Source: a bacterium (GTDB lineage: Bacteria > Verrucomicrobiota > Verrucomicrobiia > Limisphaerales > UBA11358). Taken from it: a DNA stretch of 64,000 nucleotides. Positions 8,029 to 15,533 of the stretch are shown piece by piece; the first letter of the stretch is position 1, and every line of letters begins with the position of its first letter. Below the pieces are notes generated by a model. That model was not told the DNA's origin, did not search any database, and worked only from the letters and a program-made list of their open reading frames with translations. The position numbers and the translations under genes were made by a program. Location: positions 24,004 to 88,003 of the forward strand of contig JAJXXW010000064.1 in the NCBI GenBank assembly GCA_021780905.1, in the 5' to 3' direction.

Positions 8029-8427
8029 ATCAGTCGGCTTGTGTCGTAATTGACCGCTGGCGAGCTTTGGGAACGATACGCGGGGATTTTTGCCTACCAA
8101 AAGCCAAACGTCTCTGGCGTGAAATGGCGGGAACGGCTGGAGGGAATAAAATAAATTTTATTGTGGCGCGAAAATTATGACTGGCGGGGGCGGGGCGGGG
8201 CTTCAAGTCTGACAGACGTATTGCAGCACAGTCCAAAGCATTGATTTTATGGGCTGTTTTTAATTGTTTTGTTATTCGTTTCACTTGTGCCACTTTTTGT
8301 GCCACTGATGCAAATTCAATTCCAAGCCAAAAACGACAGCTTAAAAATGAATTTCAGCCAATGCTGTAAATGTTATTAGTGATTTCGACTAATCTGCTTG
8401 AAACCGCAAGAAGTCCTGAAAAAACTT
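8029..8427. other. Non-coding right end of the integrative element
   Basis: About 400 bases with no supported gene. It contains the second double TTGTGCCACT repeat (8286-8306) and leads to the right attachment repeat. Confidence 0.5.
8286..8306. repeat. Double TTGTGCCACT repeat near the right element end
   Basis: A perfect copy, in the same orientation, of the repeat at 3698-3718. It lies about 120 bases inside attR, a distance typical of arm sites. Confidence 0.55.
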
Positions 8428-8467
8428 ATCCTAAGTCTGGCGTGTCTGCCATTCCACCACGCGCGCA
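8428..8467. repeat. attR-like direct repeat
   Basis: A perfect 40-base copy of the tRNA-Leu 5' half (anticodon loop to acceptor). The 3' half of a tRNA is absent on its left, so it is not a functional tRNA gene. Confidence 0.85.
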
Positions 8468-8534
8468 ACCTTGTCTATCAATGGATTTGCAATTTGCAGG
8501 CCTCAATTTCCTGACTTTGTGCTAGGGTAACAGT

Positions 8535-8720
8535 ATGAAAGCCACCGACATCACGCGGCTGAATTTATCAAAGTCCGCGATGGGCGCAAACATTCAATTC
8601 GGGGGCTTATGGAAGCGAAACGATCGTTTTTATGCCCAGTTGATCGTGTTTGACCCCGTCGCCGGTAAACAACGGGTTCAGCGAATTCCCCTGATGGATA
8701 GCCGGCTTTCCGCTGGCGGA
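8535..8720 (+). pseudogene. Decayed integrase start from a second element
   Basis: One frame reads KVRDGRKHSIRGL, and after one extra base the next frame reads WKRNDRFYAQLIVFDP...QRVQRIPL. Joined, these match the intact integrase N-terminus (KVRDGRKQPIRGLWQRNGRFYARL...VRRVPL). A GACTTTGTGC string lies about 46 bases past the attachment repeat (8513-8522), as it does 45 bases past the left one (3693-3702). After about 60 residues similarity is lost. This is a frameshifted, truncated sibling integrase beside attR. Confidence 0.7.
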
Positions 8721-9004
8721 AGCGTTCGCGAGGGACGTTCAGTTTGCCGCGCACATTTTGGTCTGCTTGGGCACGGTCGTTTTCTTTTCCAACTCTACCC
8801 AGGCCACGCCGGCCGGGCGGTTCGATCCGGCGGATGTGTTCGTTGTCGCGAATGGCGGCAAGGCGCGCTTCCCACAAGGCACACCGCTCCTGGGACCAAT
8901 GAGACGGAATGAGGCTGATGGCGGCAGAGAAATCGCCATTGGCCTTGGCCCAAAGGCGGAAGGGGCGTTCGGGTTCTTGGAGCGGGGGAATGTTGGATTG
9001 CCCA

Positions 9005-9039
9005 CCCTCACCCCGGCCCGCTCCCTCAGGAGAGGGAGA
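9005..9039. repeat. Copy of the interspersed palindromic repeat
   Basis: CCCTCACCCCGGCCC-GCTCC followed by GGAGAGGGAG matches the left arm at 415-434 closely. It lies inside the methyltransferase remnant. Confidence 0.55.
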
Positions 9040-9091
9040 TGCGATTGCCGAGCTCGGTAATTTGGACAGTCCCGTAGCAGTCGCCGACGGC

Positions 9092-9111
9092 GCGCACGGA
9101 GTGACGCGCCC
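9092..9111. repeat. Repeat fragment shared with the insert in miaB
   Basis: GCGCACGGAGTGACGCGCCC matches the reverse complement of 14212-14231 at 18 of 20 bases. Confidence 0.5.
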
Positions 9112-9377
9112 TATCGCGGCGCTGGTTTCCGGCAACAGACCATCGGCGCGATAGACCAGCCAATCCATTTCCTCCTGCAAGGCGATCATTTTCACGCGCA
9201 GATTTTCGCGCAGCTTGCTGGCCTGCAGGCCGGCGGCGCGGAGTTCCGCCGTGGTTTCAAAGGGAAGGTTGGGCGGGCAGTCCTCGGACGGGCGTTGGCG
9301 CCAGCCGCGCACGTTGCCGTCGTGGCGGAAAATTCCCTTCGCGCTTTCGATTCTTTCGTGCTTAAATTTTTGCCGCG

Positions 9378-10175
9378 ATGATTGCGTATCTCGATTTGCT
9401 CCGGCACGTGCTCGACCACGGCAAGTTCAAGGCCGACCGCACCGGCACCGGCACCTATTCCGTGTTCGGCGCGCAGGCGCGGTTTGATCTGCGCCAGAAT
9501 TTTCCGGTGCTCACCACCAAGAAGCTCCACCTCAAGTCCATCATCTACGAACTGCTCTGGTTCCTGCGCGGCGAGACGAACGTGCGCTGGTTGCAGGAGC
9601 GCGGCGTGACCATCTGGGACGAATGGGCGAACCAGGAAACCGGCGACCTCGGCCGCGTCTATGGCGCGCAATGGTGCGACTGGAAAACCGCGGACGGCCG
9701 CAGCATCAACCAGATTGACCACGTCATCGCGTCCATCAAAAAGAATCCTGACTCGCGCCGGCTCATCGTCAGCGCGTGGAACCCGGGCGAGATTGACACG
9801 ATGGCGTTGCCACCGTGCCACACGATGTTCCAGTTCTTCGTGCAGGACGGCGAGTTGAGCTGCCAGCTTTACCAGCGCAGCGCGGATTTGTTTCTCGGCG
9901 TGCCGTTCAACATCGCCAGCTATGCACTGCTCACGCGCATGGTGGCGCAGGTGTGCGACCTGAAGCCGGGCGATTTCGTCCACACCTTCGGCGACTTGCA
10001 CCTCTACGCAAATCATCTGGACCAGGCGAAGCTCCAGCTCTCGCGCGAGCCGCGTCCACTGCCGCAGATGGAAATCAATCCGGCGGTGAAAAATATCCGC
10101 GATTTCCAGTTCGAGGATTTCACGCTGGAAGGCTACGACCCGCATCCGGCCATCAAGGCGCCGATTGCGGTGTGA
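9378..10175 (+). CDS. thyA: Thymidylate synthase
   Basis: 265 residues, the standard length. It makes dTMP from dUMP with methylene-tetrahydrofolate. Hallmarks: [11 protein letters not shown] (about 22), the catalytic Cys in [21 protein letters not shown] for phosphate binding, [20 protein letters not shown], and the C-terminal IKAPIAV that closes the active site. Dihydrofolate reductase, which recycles the dihydrofolate product, is encoded downstream on the same strand after one small membrane-protein gene. The upstream side is mobile-element debris, so the operon promoter lies in a short gap after 9340. Confidence 0.97.
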   Translation: MIAYLDLLRHVLDHGKFKADRTGTGTYSVFGAQARFDLRQNFPVLTTKKLHLKSIIYELLWFLRGETNVRWLQERGVTIWDEWANQETGDLGRVYGAQWCDWKTADGRSINQIDHVIASIKKNPDSRRLIVSAWNPGEIDTMALPPCHTMFQFFVQDGELSCQLYQRSADLFLGVPFNIASYALLTRMVAQVCDLKPGDFVHTFGDLHLYANHLDQAKLQLSREPRPLPQMEINPAVKNIRDFQFEDFTLEGYDPHPAIKAPIAV

Positions 10176-10192
10176 CCGACAACAAATCGAAA

Positions 10193-10816
10193 ATGAAACC
10201 ATCAAGATTCAGAGTAATTAAGCCTTGGATTATTGTTGGCGCATTTCAAGCGTATGCAATTTTCGCTGCTTGGCTTTTTGCAACGGGGAAAATTCATTTT
10301 CGCCCTGCTGCTCAAGCACCGCCTCCGTCTATTGGTTATATCATTTTTGGTGTGTCTTTGGTGATTTCGCCAGTTTTTGCGTTTACCGCTTTGATTTCGT
10401 CGCTGGCTTTGGTTTTAAGGTCTTCTTTGTTTGTAACCAAAGCGATTGAAAGCGCACATCAGAACGATTTTGAAAAAGTTCGGATATTCCTCAAATCTGG
10501 CTATTTGCTTCCGGTGGCGAAATGCGAAGAAATCGTTTGGATTTTACGCCAACTGTGTTCGGATAGAACGAGAAAGCCTCAATTTGCCTCCGCTGAATTT
10601 ATTGACTGCATCGTTCTGGATGAATGGGGAAATTATGTTTTAAGTTGGGATGGCAGAGAGAAAATGATTCAGAAGGCAAACAGAGGTTGGTTTTCATCTG
10701 AACACGCTCAAAAATGTGTGTCACCCAAATTAATGAAAATATTGCGTAATATTTTCATCGTCACTGTAATCATTCGGGTCATTGACATATTTGTTCATTT
10801 GTTCCGCCATCATTGA
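10193..10816 (+). CDS. Hypothetical membrane protein between thyA and folA
   Basis: 207 residues with two N-terminal membrane segments (PWIIVGAFQAYAIFAAWLF and IGYIIFGVSLVISPVFAFTALI), a soluble middle (KCEEIVWILRQLCSDRTRKP...) and a last hydrophobic helix (ILRNIFIVTVIIRVIDIFV). No family recognised. It starts 17 bases after thyA and ends one base before the folA start, so it is co-transcribed. Its base composition is visibly more AT-rich than thyA or folA, which suggests late insertion into the operon. Confidence 0.65.
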   Translation: MKPSRFRVIKPWIIVGAFQAYAIFAAWLFATGKIHFRPAAQAPPPSIGYIIFGVSLVISPVFAFTALISSLALVLRSSLFVTKAIESAHQNDFEKVRIFLKSGYLLPVAKCEEIVWILRQLCSDRTRKPQFASAEFIDCIVLDEWGNYVLSWDGREKMIQKANRGWFSSEHAQKCVSPKLMKILRNIFIVTVIIRVIDIFVHLFRHH

Positions 10817-10817
10817 A

Positions 10818-11405
10818 ATGAAACACTTCAAAGCCATTGCCGCGATGTCGCTGAACCGCGTGATCGGCGCGGGCAACGCGATTCCGTGGCATCTGCCGGG
10901 GGATTTCAAGTGGTTCAAGCGGATGACGTCCGGCCACGTCGTCATCATGGGGCGCAAGACGTTCGAGAGCCTCGGCAAACCGCTGCCGAACCGCATCAAC
11001 ATCGTGTTGAGCCGGCATCCGGGAAGGTTGCAAAAAGATTTTCCGGAAGTTTTCGGTGAGGCGTGGGTCGGGCGCGGCAAGACGCATTTCCCGGACCGGC
11101 CGACGCAGTTTGAACTGCCAAAGGTGGGCGGCGCGGCGACGGTGGATCTGCGCATCATCAAGAATTTTCTAAAACTCGATCCGGCCAGTTCGCCGCTGGA
11201 GTTTTACATCGCCGGCGGCGCACAAATCTACGAGCAAGCGCTGCCGCTGTGTTCCGACCTATATCTGACGCTGGTGAAGCGCGAGATCGAGGGCGGCGAC
11301 GCTTTTTTTCCGCCGTTCGAGGACAAGTTTGAACTGGTGGAAGAAATCCGCGACGAGCCGGAGTTCAAGATTTTACATTACCGGCACCAGTCGCTGTTGA
11401 AATAA
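10818..11405 (+). CDS. folA: Dihydrofolate reductase
   Basis: 195 residues, reducing dihydrofolate to tetrahydrofolate with NADPH. It begins MKHFKAIAAMSLNRVIGAGNAIPWHLPGD, the conserved Trp loop with IPWHLPxD; VVIMGRKTFESLGKPLPNR binds NADPH, and EFYIAGGAQIYEQALP is the C-terminal Gly-Gly region. A central insert (about 65-105) makes it slightly longer than the roughly 160-residue standard form. The ATG at 10818 directly follows the previous stop. It is followed by a strong hairpin shared with rpsA. Confidence 0.95.
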   Translation: MKHFKAIAAMSLNRVIGAGNAIPWHLPGDFKWFKRMTSGHVVIMGRKTFESLGKPLPNRINIVLSRHPGRLQKDFPEVFGEAWVGRGKTHFPDRPTQFELPKVGGAATVDLRIIKNFLKLDPASSPLEFYIAGGAQIYEQALPLCSDLYLTLVKREIEGGDAFFPPFEDKFELVEEIRDEPEFKILHYRHQSLLK

Positions 11406-11484
11406 ATGCCGGTGGGGCGGGTTCCACGAATCCCCAGGTTATTCAGCAAGGCGCGGAGCCTGTCCCTCCGAAAATCGGCAAAAA

Positions 11485-11516
11485 AAACCGGCGGACTGTG
11501 ACCAGTCCGCCGGTTT
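11485..11516. terminator. Bidirectional intrinsic terminator between folA and rpsA
   Basis: A perfect 14-base-pair stem (AAACCGGCGGACTG / CAGTCCGCCGGTTT) with a TGAC loop. An A-run on the left gives T residues for minus-strand transcripts, and the stem end plus following bases give TTT for plus-strand ones. It lies between two convergent genes. Confidence 0.9.
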
Positions 11517-11532
11517 GAATTTTCTGCAATGA

Positions 11533-13200
11533 TTATTGCTTATCGCCAGTGTCGAGCGCGTCGAAGGCGTGTTGCAGGGCCACGAGATCTTCGCCGGGCT
11601 TGAGCGCATCGAGCATTTTCTGCTCTTCCTTGATCTGCTCGTCGGTGTAGCTGGCCGCCTTGATGGACAGGCCGATGCGGCGTTCGTTCTTGTCAATTTT
11701 CACCACGCGGGCGGAAACTTCCTGGCCGGGCTTGAGCACGTTCTTGATCTTGTCCACGCGCTCCTCGCTGATCTGCGAGATGTGAACGAGGCCGTCAATC
11801 TCGTGCTGCAGGCCGACAAACGCGCCGAAACTGGCGAGCTTGGTGACTTTGCCGGTGACGAGGTCGCCAACCTTGTAGAGCGTCTCGATCTTTTCCCACG
11901 GATCGGTTTCGAGCTGCTTCATGCCGAGCGCGATGCGCTGGTTGGCGCGATCCACTTCGAGCACGGTGGCTTCGACGACGTCGCCCTTCTTCATGACTTC
12001 GGACGGATGATTGATCTTGCGGGTCCAGGACATGTCCGAGACGTGCACCATGCCGTCAATGCCTTCCTCGAGTTCGACGAACGCGCCGTAGCTCGTGAGG
12101 TTGCGCACCTGGCCTTTGACCTTGGTGCCAACGGTGTATTTCGCCGCCGCGCCGTCCCACGGATTGGATTCAAGCTGGCGGACGCCGAGGGAGATTTTCT
12201 GTTCCTCGCGGTTGATGCCGAGGACGACGGCTTCGACTTCCTGATCCTGCTTGAGCACGTCGCTCGGTTTGGCGATGCGCTTGGTCCAGGACAATTCGGT
12301 GACGTGGATGAGGCCTTCGACACCGGGTTCGAGCTGCACAAACGCGCCGTAGGGCACCAGGCTGACGACCTTGCCCTTGACCTTGGTGCCGATCGGGAAC
12401 TTGGTTTCGATCTGGTCCCACGGATTGGTGAGCTTCTGCTTGAGGCCGAGGCTGACGCGTTCTTTTTCCTTGTTCACGTCAAGGACCACCACGTCGAGTT
12501 CCTGGCCGACCTTCAAAATTTCCGACGGATGGCCGAGGCGGCCCCAGCTCATGTCCGTGATGTGGAGCAAACCGTCGAGGCCGTTCAAGTCAATGAACGC
12601 GCCGAAATCGGTGATGTTTTTGACGATGCCCTTGCGGATGTCGCCCGGCACCATTTCCGCGAGCAGCGCGGAACGCTTCTCGTTGCGCTCGGCCTCGATG
12701 AGTTCGCGGCGGGAGAGCACGATGTTCTGGCGCTCCTGGTTGATTTTGACGACCTTGAATTCGTAGGTGTTGCCCACGAAGGACGCGAGATTCTTGGGCG
12801 TGACCACGTCGAGCTGCGACGACGGCAGGAACGCCTCGACGCCGACGTTGACGATCAGACCGCCCTTGACCAGCGCGGTGACCTTGCCCATGACGCGGCC
12901 GCCCTCGTTGCAAATCGTGAGGATGCGGTCCCAGTTCTTCTTGAACTCCGCCTTCTGGTGCGAGAGGACGACGGTGCCTTCCTTGTTTTCGAGCTTCTCG
13001 ATCAGCACGTCAATCTCGCTGCCGACCTGGATGGTGGCCGGTTCCAGAAATTCGTTGAGCGGGATGACGCCTTCGCTTTTGTAGCCGATGTCCACGAGGA
13101 CTTCCTTGGCGCGAACTTCGATGACGGAGCCCTTGACGATTTCGCCCTGGGCGACGGGCTGTTTGCTGCTCTGCTTGAGAGCCTGTTCCATGGTGAGCAT
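11533..13200 (-). CDS. rpsA: 30S ribosomal protein S1
   Basis: About 555 residues with six S1/OB-fold repeats, the size of proteobacterial S1. Repeats three to six show the strong RNA-binding form, e.g. KGKVVSLVPYGAFVQLEPGVEGLIHVTELSW and KGQVRNLTSYGAFVELEEGIDGMVHVSDMSW. S1 captures mRNA on the 30S subunit. Start choice: ATG at 13200 (MLTMEQALKQSS); a GTG at 13218 and an ATG at 13191 are also in frame. It is convergent with folA and shares its terminator. Confidence 0.95.
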   Translation of the reverse strand: MLTMEQALKQSSKQPVAQGEIVKGSVIEVRAKEVLVDIGYKSEGVIPLNEFLEPATIQVGSEIDVLIEKLENKEGTVVLSHQKAEFKKNWDRILTICNEGGRVMGKVTALVKGGLIVNVGVEAFLPSSQLDVVTPKNLASFVGNTYEFKVVKINQERQNIVLSRRELIEAERNEKRSALLAEMVPGDIRKGIVKNITDFGAFIDLNGLDGLLHITDMSWGRLGHPSEILKVGQELDVVVLDVNKEKERVSLGLKQKLTNPWDQIETKFPIGTKVKGKVVSLVPYGAFVQLEPGVEGLIHVTELSWTKRIAKPSDVLKQDQEVEAVVLGINREEQKISLGVRQLESNPWDGAAAKYTVGTKVKGQVRNLTSYGAFVELEEGIDGMVHVSDMSWTRKINHPSEVMKKGDVVEATVLEVDRANQRIALGMKQLETDPWEKIETLYKVGDLVTGKVTKLASFGAFVGLQHEIDGLVHISQISEERVDKIKNVLKPGQEVSARVVKIDKNERRIGLSIKAASYTDEQIKEEQKMLDALKPGEDLVALQHAFDALDTGDKQ

Positions 13201-13514
13201 AACTTTACGGGACTGCACTACAGGAGACTTTTGTTCCGAACGGAACTTGAAGACTCCATTGCCTAACTAACGAACGCTGCGACGGGCAACGGAGGTTAAA
13301 GGTTAGGTTGTTGGTTAACGGTTTTTTCTCAGCCTAAACGAACATCCGCACACGCGGCGTTCAGGCAGGATGGATCATACGGGAACCGCGAAGGTTGGCA
13401 AGGGTAAAAACAACCTGCCGGGGGGCGATTTGACGGGACCTACCCCAAACCACGAATTTCGGTCTCGGGCAGCTTGAAGTTCGCTGCCTTTGGGGTGGAA
13501 AAATCAAAGTAATC

Positions 13515-14939
13515 TCACAAATTCACAATCGCCGGGTCGCCGTAGAGCGTGAAGGAGCCGGTGCGCTGGATTTTCAAATCCATGATCTGGCCGTGGTGGC
13601 GCGGGCTGCCGTCGAACAGCACGATGCGGTTGCAGCGCGTGCGGCCGGTGTAACGCGCCGCGTTTTTCTTGCTCGGTCCCTCGACGAGGATCTGCACCTG
13701 CCGGCCGATGAAGGCGTCGTATTTCCGCGCGGCGATCTCGTTGACGAGTTCCAGCAGACGATGGTTGCGTTCCTCGCGGATTTCCTGCGGCACTTGATTT
13801 TCCATCGCGGCGGCGGGGGTATCGCGGCGTGGCGAGTATTTGAAAATGTAGGCGTTATCGAATTCCACAGCGCGGCACAGCGACATCGTCTGCTCAAAAT
13901 CCGCCTCCGTTTCGCCGGGAAACCCGACGATGATGTCGGTGTAGAGGCCAATGTTCGGCTGGACGGCGCGCAGCTTCTGGATGATGCCGAGAAATTTTTC
14001 CCGCGTGTAGCCTCGGTGCATCAACTTCAACAGGCGGTCGCTGCCGCTTTGCAGCGGAATGTGCGCGCTTTCGCACAGCTTCGGCAGGCGCGCGTAGGCT
14101 TCCACCAAATCGTCGCCGTAACCTTTCGGATGCGGCGAGGTGAAGCGAATACGTTCCAGTCCTTCGATTTCGTGAACCGCATTGAGCAGTTGGACAAAGG
14201 CGGATATGGCGGGTCGCGTCCCTCCGTGCGCGCCGGTGACCGCATCACTTGCCATTGCGGCGGGCAGAGGACTGCCCGCCCTACCGACCGCGGGAATATC
14301 ACGCCGGCCAAAGCTCGTAACAATCTGGCCGAGCAAAGTGATTTCCTTCACGCCGCGCGCCACGAGTTCACGGCATTCGGCGACGATGTCGGGAATCGTG
14401 CGGCTGCGTTCCTCGCCGCGTGTGCTGGGCACGATGCAGAAGGTGCAATGCTGGTTGCAGCCTTGCATGATGCTGACAAACGCCGACACGGCGGTCTTGG
14501 CGCTGCCGTTGAGCAGATGCTCGCGGATGGCGGCCTCGCTTTTCGCCTCGGCGGCGGTGTCCACGATCTTCGCGCGTTTGCCGGCGAGGAGTTCGTCCAG
14601 GTATTCCGCTGCGCGATGAAATTTCTGCGTGCCGAGCACCAGGTCCACGTCGGGCAGTTTTTCCACCAGCTCCCTGCCCCGGCTTTGCGCCATGCACCCC
14701 ATGAAACCCACAATCTGATCGCGGCGTTCGCTGCGCGCGGTGCCGATGACATTTCGCATCTTGTTGATGGCCTTCTGTTCGGCGAAGTCACGAACGCTGC
14801 ACGTATTCAGCAGCACCACGTCGGCGGCGGCTTCGGAGGGGGCTAGAGAATAGCCCTTCGCCACGAGCTGGGCGGCAACGGCTTCGCTGTCGCGCTCGTT
14901 CATCTGGCAACCGTAAGTTTTTATAAAGACGCTCGGCAT
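13515..14939 (-). CDS. miaB: tRNA-2-methylthio-N6-isopentenyladenosine synthase MiaB
   Basis: 474 residues. Radical-SAM methylthiotransferase modifying A37 of tRNAs. The N-terminal UPF0004 domain holds three cluster cysteines (KTYGCQMNERDSE, LLNTCSVRD, GCMAQ); the radical-SAM CxxxCxxC is in QGCNQHCTFCIVPSTRGEE; a TRAM domain ends the protein. One oddity: between LLGQIVTSFGRRDIP and AFVQLLNAVHEIEG there is an extra stretch (AVGRAGSPLPAAMASDAVTG...) encoded by an interspersed repeat. It is in frame, so the protein should still be made. LLGQIVTSFG also departs from the usual LLGQNVNSY. Confidence 0.95.
   Translation of the reverse strand: MPSVFIKTYGCQMNERDSEAVAAQLVAKGYSLAPSEAAADVVLLNTCSVRDFAEQKAINKMRNVIGTARSERRDQIVGFMGCMAQSRGRELVEKLPDVDLVLGTQKFHRAAEYLDELLAGKRAKIVDTAAEAKSEAAIREHLLNGSAKTAVSAFVSIMQGCNQHCTFCIVPSTRGEERSRTIPDIVAECRELVARGVKEITLLGQIVTSFGRRDIPAVGRAGSPLPAAMASDAVTGAHGGTRPAISAFVQLLNAVHEIEGLERIRFTSPHPKGYGDDLVEAYARLPKLCESAHIPLQSGSDRLLKLMHRGYTREKFLGIIQKLRAVQPNIGLYTDIIVGFPGETEADFEQTMSLCRAVEFDNAYIFKYSPRRDTPAAAMENQVPQEIREERNHRLLELVNEIAARKYDAFIGRQVQILVEGPSKKNAARYTGRTRCNRIVLFDGSPRHHGQIMDLKIQRTGSFTLYGDPAIVNL
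14212..14280. repeat. Repeat with perfect hairpin inserted in frame in miaB
   Basis: It contains a 9-base-pair perfect stem GGCGGGCAG-AGGA-CTGCCCGCC (14259-14280), and its other end matches 9092-9111 in reverse orientation at 18 of 20 bases. It encodes about 25 additional residues in MiaB. Confidence 0.65.
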
Positions 14940-15259
14940 GGTTCGAAGGTGCGGGAATTTAATTCATCCGCGCGGGCTTGGAAAGGCGGCAGTGGGGTGA
15001 ATTTTTCGCGCCCAGCCCGCAAAGGCCGCCCACAACTATTTTCATCAGCGACCTGCGCGCGGCTGTTTTTTTTGATTGGGAACTCGTGAAATTCATTTCC
15101 CCGGAAGGGCGGATGAAACTTTTTCAAAAAAGGACTGGCAATTTTTGCGGACCTGCGCTTAATTGGTCGTGGTCATGAGCAGTGAAACATCAGCACACCG
15201 ACCACCCGGCGCCGCCGCCCTTCGGCGTGGCCGGTCAACCTGCAACCGGAGGACTTCCC
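14940..15259. other. Divergent intergenic region, no gene seen
   Basis: 320 bases between miaB (minus) and the DUF465 gene (plus). The only motif that stands out is the Shine-Dalgarno GGAGG at 15248-15252. Confidence 0.4.
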
Positions 15260-15514
15260 ATGGACCTGCATCATCCATTCGTTAAGGAATTCCCGGCGCA
15301 CCGCGAAACCATCCGCTCGCTCAAACTGGCGGATGGCAAGTTTCGCGCGGCGTTCGAGGAATATCACCAGTTGGACGACGAAATCTGCCGCATCGAGGAG
15401 GAGGTGGAGTTCGCCACCGACCAGCAGATTGACGAATTGAAATTCAAGCGCGCCAGGCTCAAGGACGCGCTTTACGCCGCCGTGAAAAAGCACGAGGCCG
15501 CGCTCGTTCACTGA
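15260..15514 (+). CDS. YdcH/DUF465 family protein
   Basis: 84 residues: MDLHHPFVKEFPAHRETIRSLKLADGKFRAAFEEYHQLDDEICRIEE..., the DUF465 pattern (helical hairpin beginning near a conserved LDxxI) plus a short tail. Function unknown in general; the family forms short coiled coils. The start is fixed by GGAGG with a seven-base spacer; the frame is open further upstream to 15182 without ribosome-binding evidence. Confidence 0.85.
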   Translation: MDLHHPFVKEFPAHRETIRSLKLADGKFRAAFEEYHQLDDEICRIEEEVEFATDQQIDELKFKRARLKDALYAAVKKHEAALVH

Positions 15515-15533
15515 CCTCCCGCCCGAACTTTTA

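Larger units (their letters stand above)
3609..8467. mobile_element. Integrative element in tRNA-Leu, about 4.8 kb
   Basis: Bounded by a 40-base perfect direct repeat (3609-3648 and 8428-8467) made of the 5' half of the tRNA-Leu gene. Contents in order: tyrosine integrase beside the left repeat, a tail-to-tail excisionase-like gene, an AT-rich region with iteron-like repeats, an HUH Rep-like gene, a LamG secreted protein (minus strand), an XRE regulator, and a TGTGCCACT double repeat near each end. There are no conjugation or virion genes, so it is closest to a small replicating integrative element, integrated plasmid or phage satellite. Base composition is more AT-rich than the flanks. Confidence 0.85.
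8760..9330 (-). pseudogene. C-terminal remnant of a PglX/Eco57I-like DNA methyltransferase
   Basis: On the minus strand VRGWRQRPSEDCPPNLPF leads into ELRAAGLQASKLRENLRVKM, then ALQEEMDWLVYRADGLL. After an interruption come WSQERCALWEARLAAIRDNEHIRRIE and a degraded tail. The QEEMDWLVYRxxGLL and xxNEHIRRIE blocks resemble the C-terminal part of PglX-type and other long adenine methyltransferases. The catalytic half is absent, and the repeats at 9005-9039 and 9092-9111 interrupt the frame. A dead gene, probably from the decayed second element; family call by memory of motifs only. Confidence 0.45.

Noticed and set aside
3609..8467. A complete prophage or conjugative element
   Set aside because: No capsid, portal, terminase, relaxase or type IV secretion genes are present between the repeats.
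11536..13266. A 576-residue open frame antisense to rpsA
   Set aside because: It shows the repeating pattern of the S1 domains read backwards; no independent coding signal.
13442..13496. Long dyad ACCCCAAA ... TTTGGGGT downstream of miaB as a terminator
   Set aside because: The arms are interrupted by an 18-base bulge and no T-run follows on either strand.
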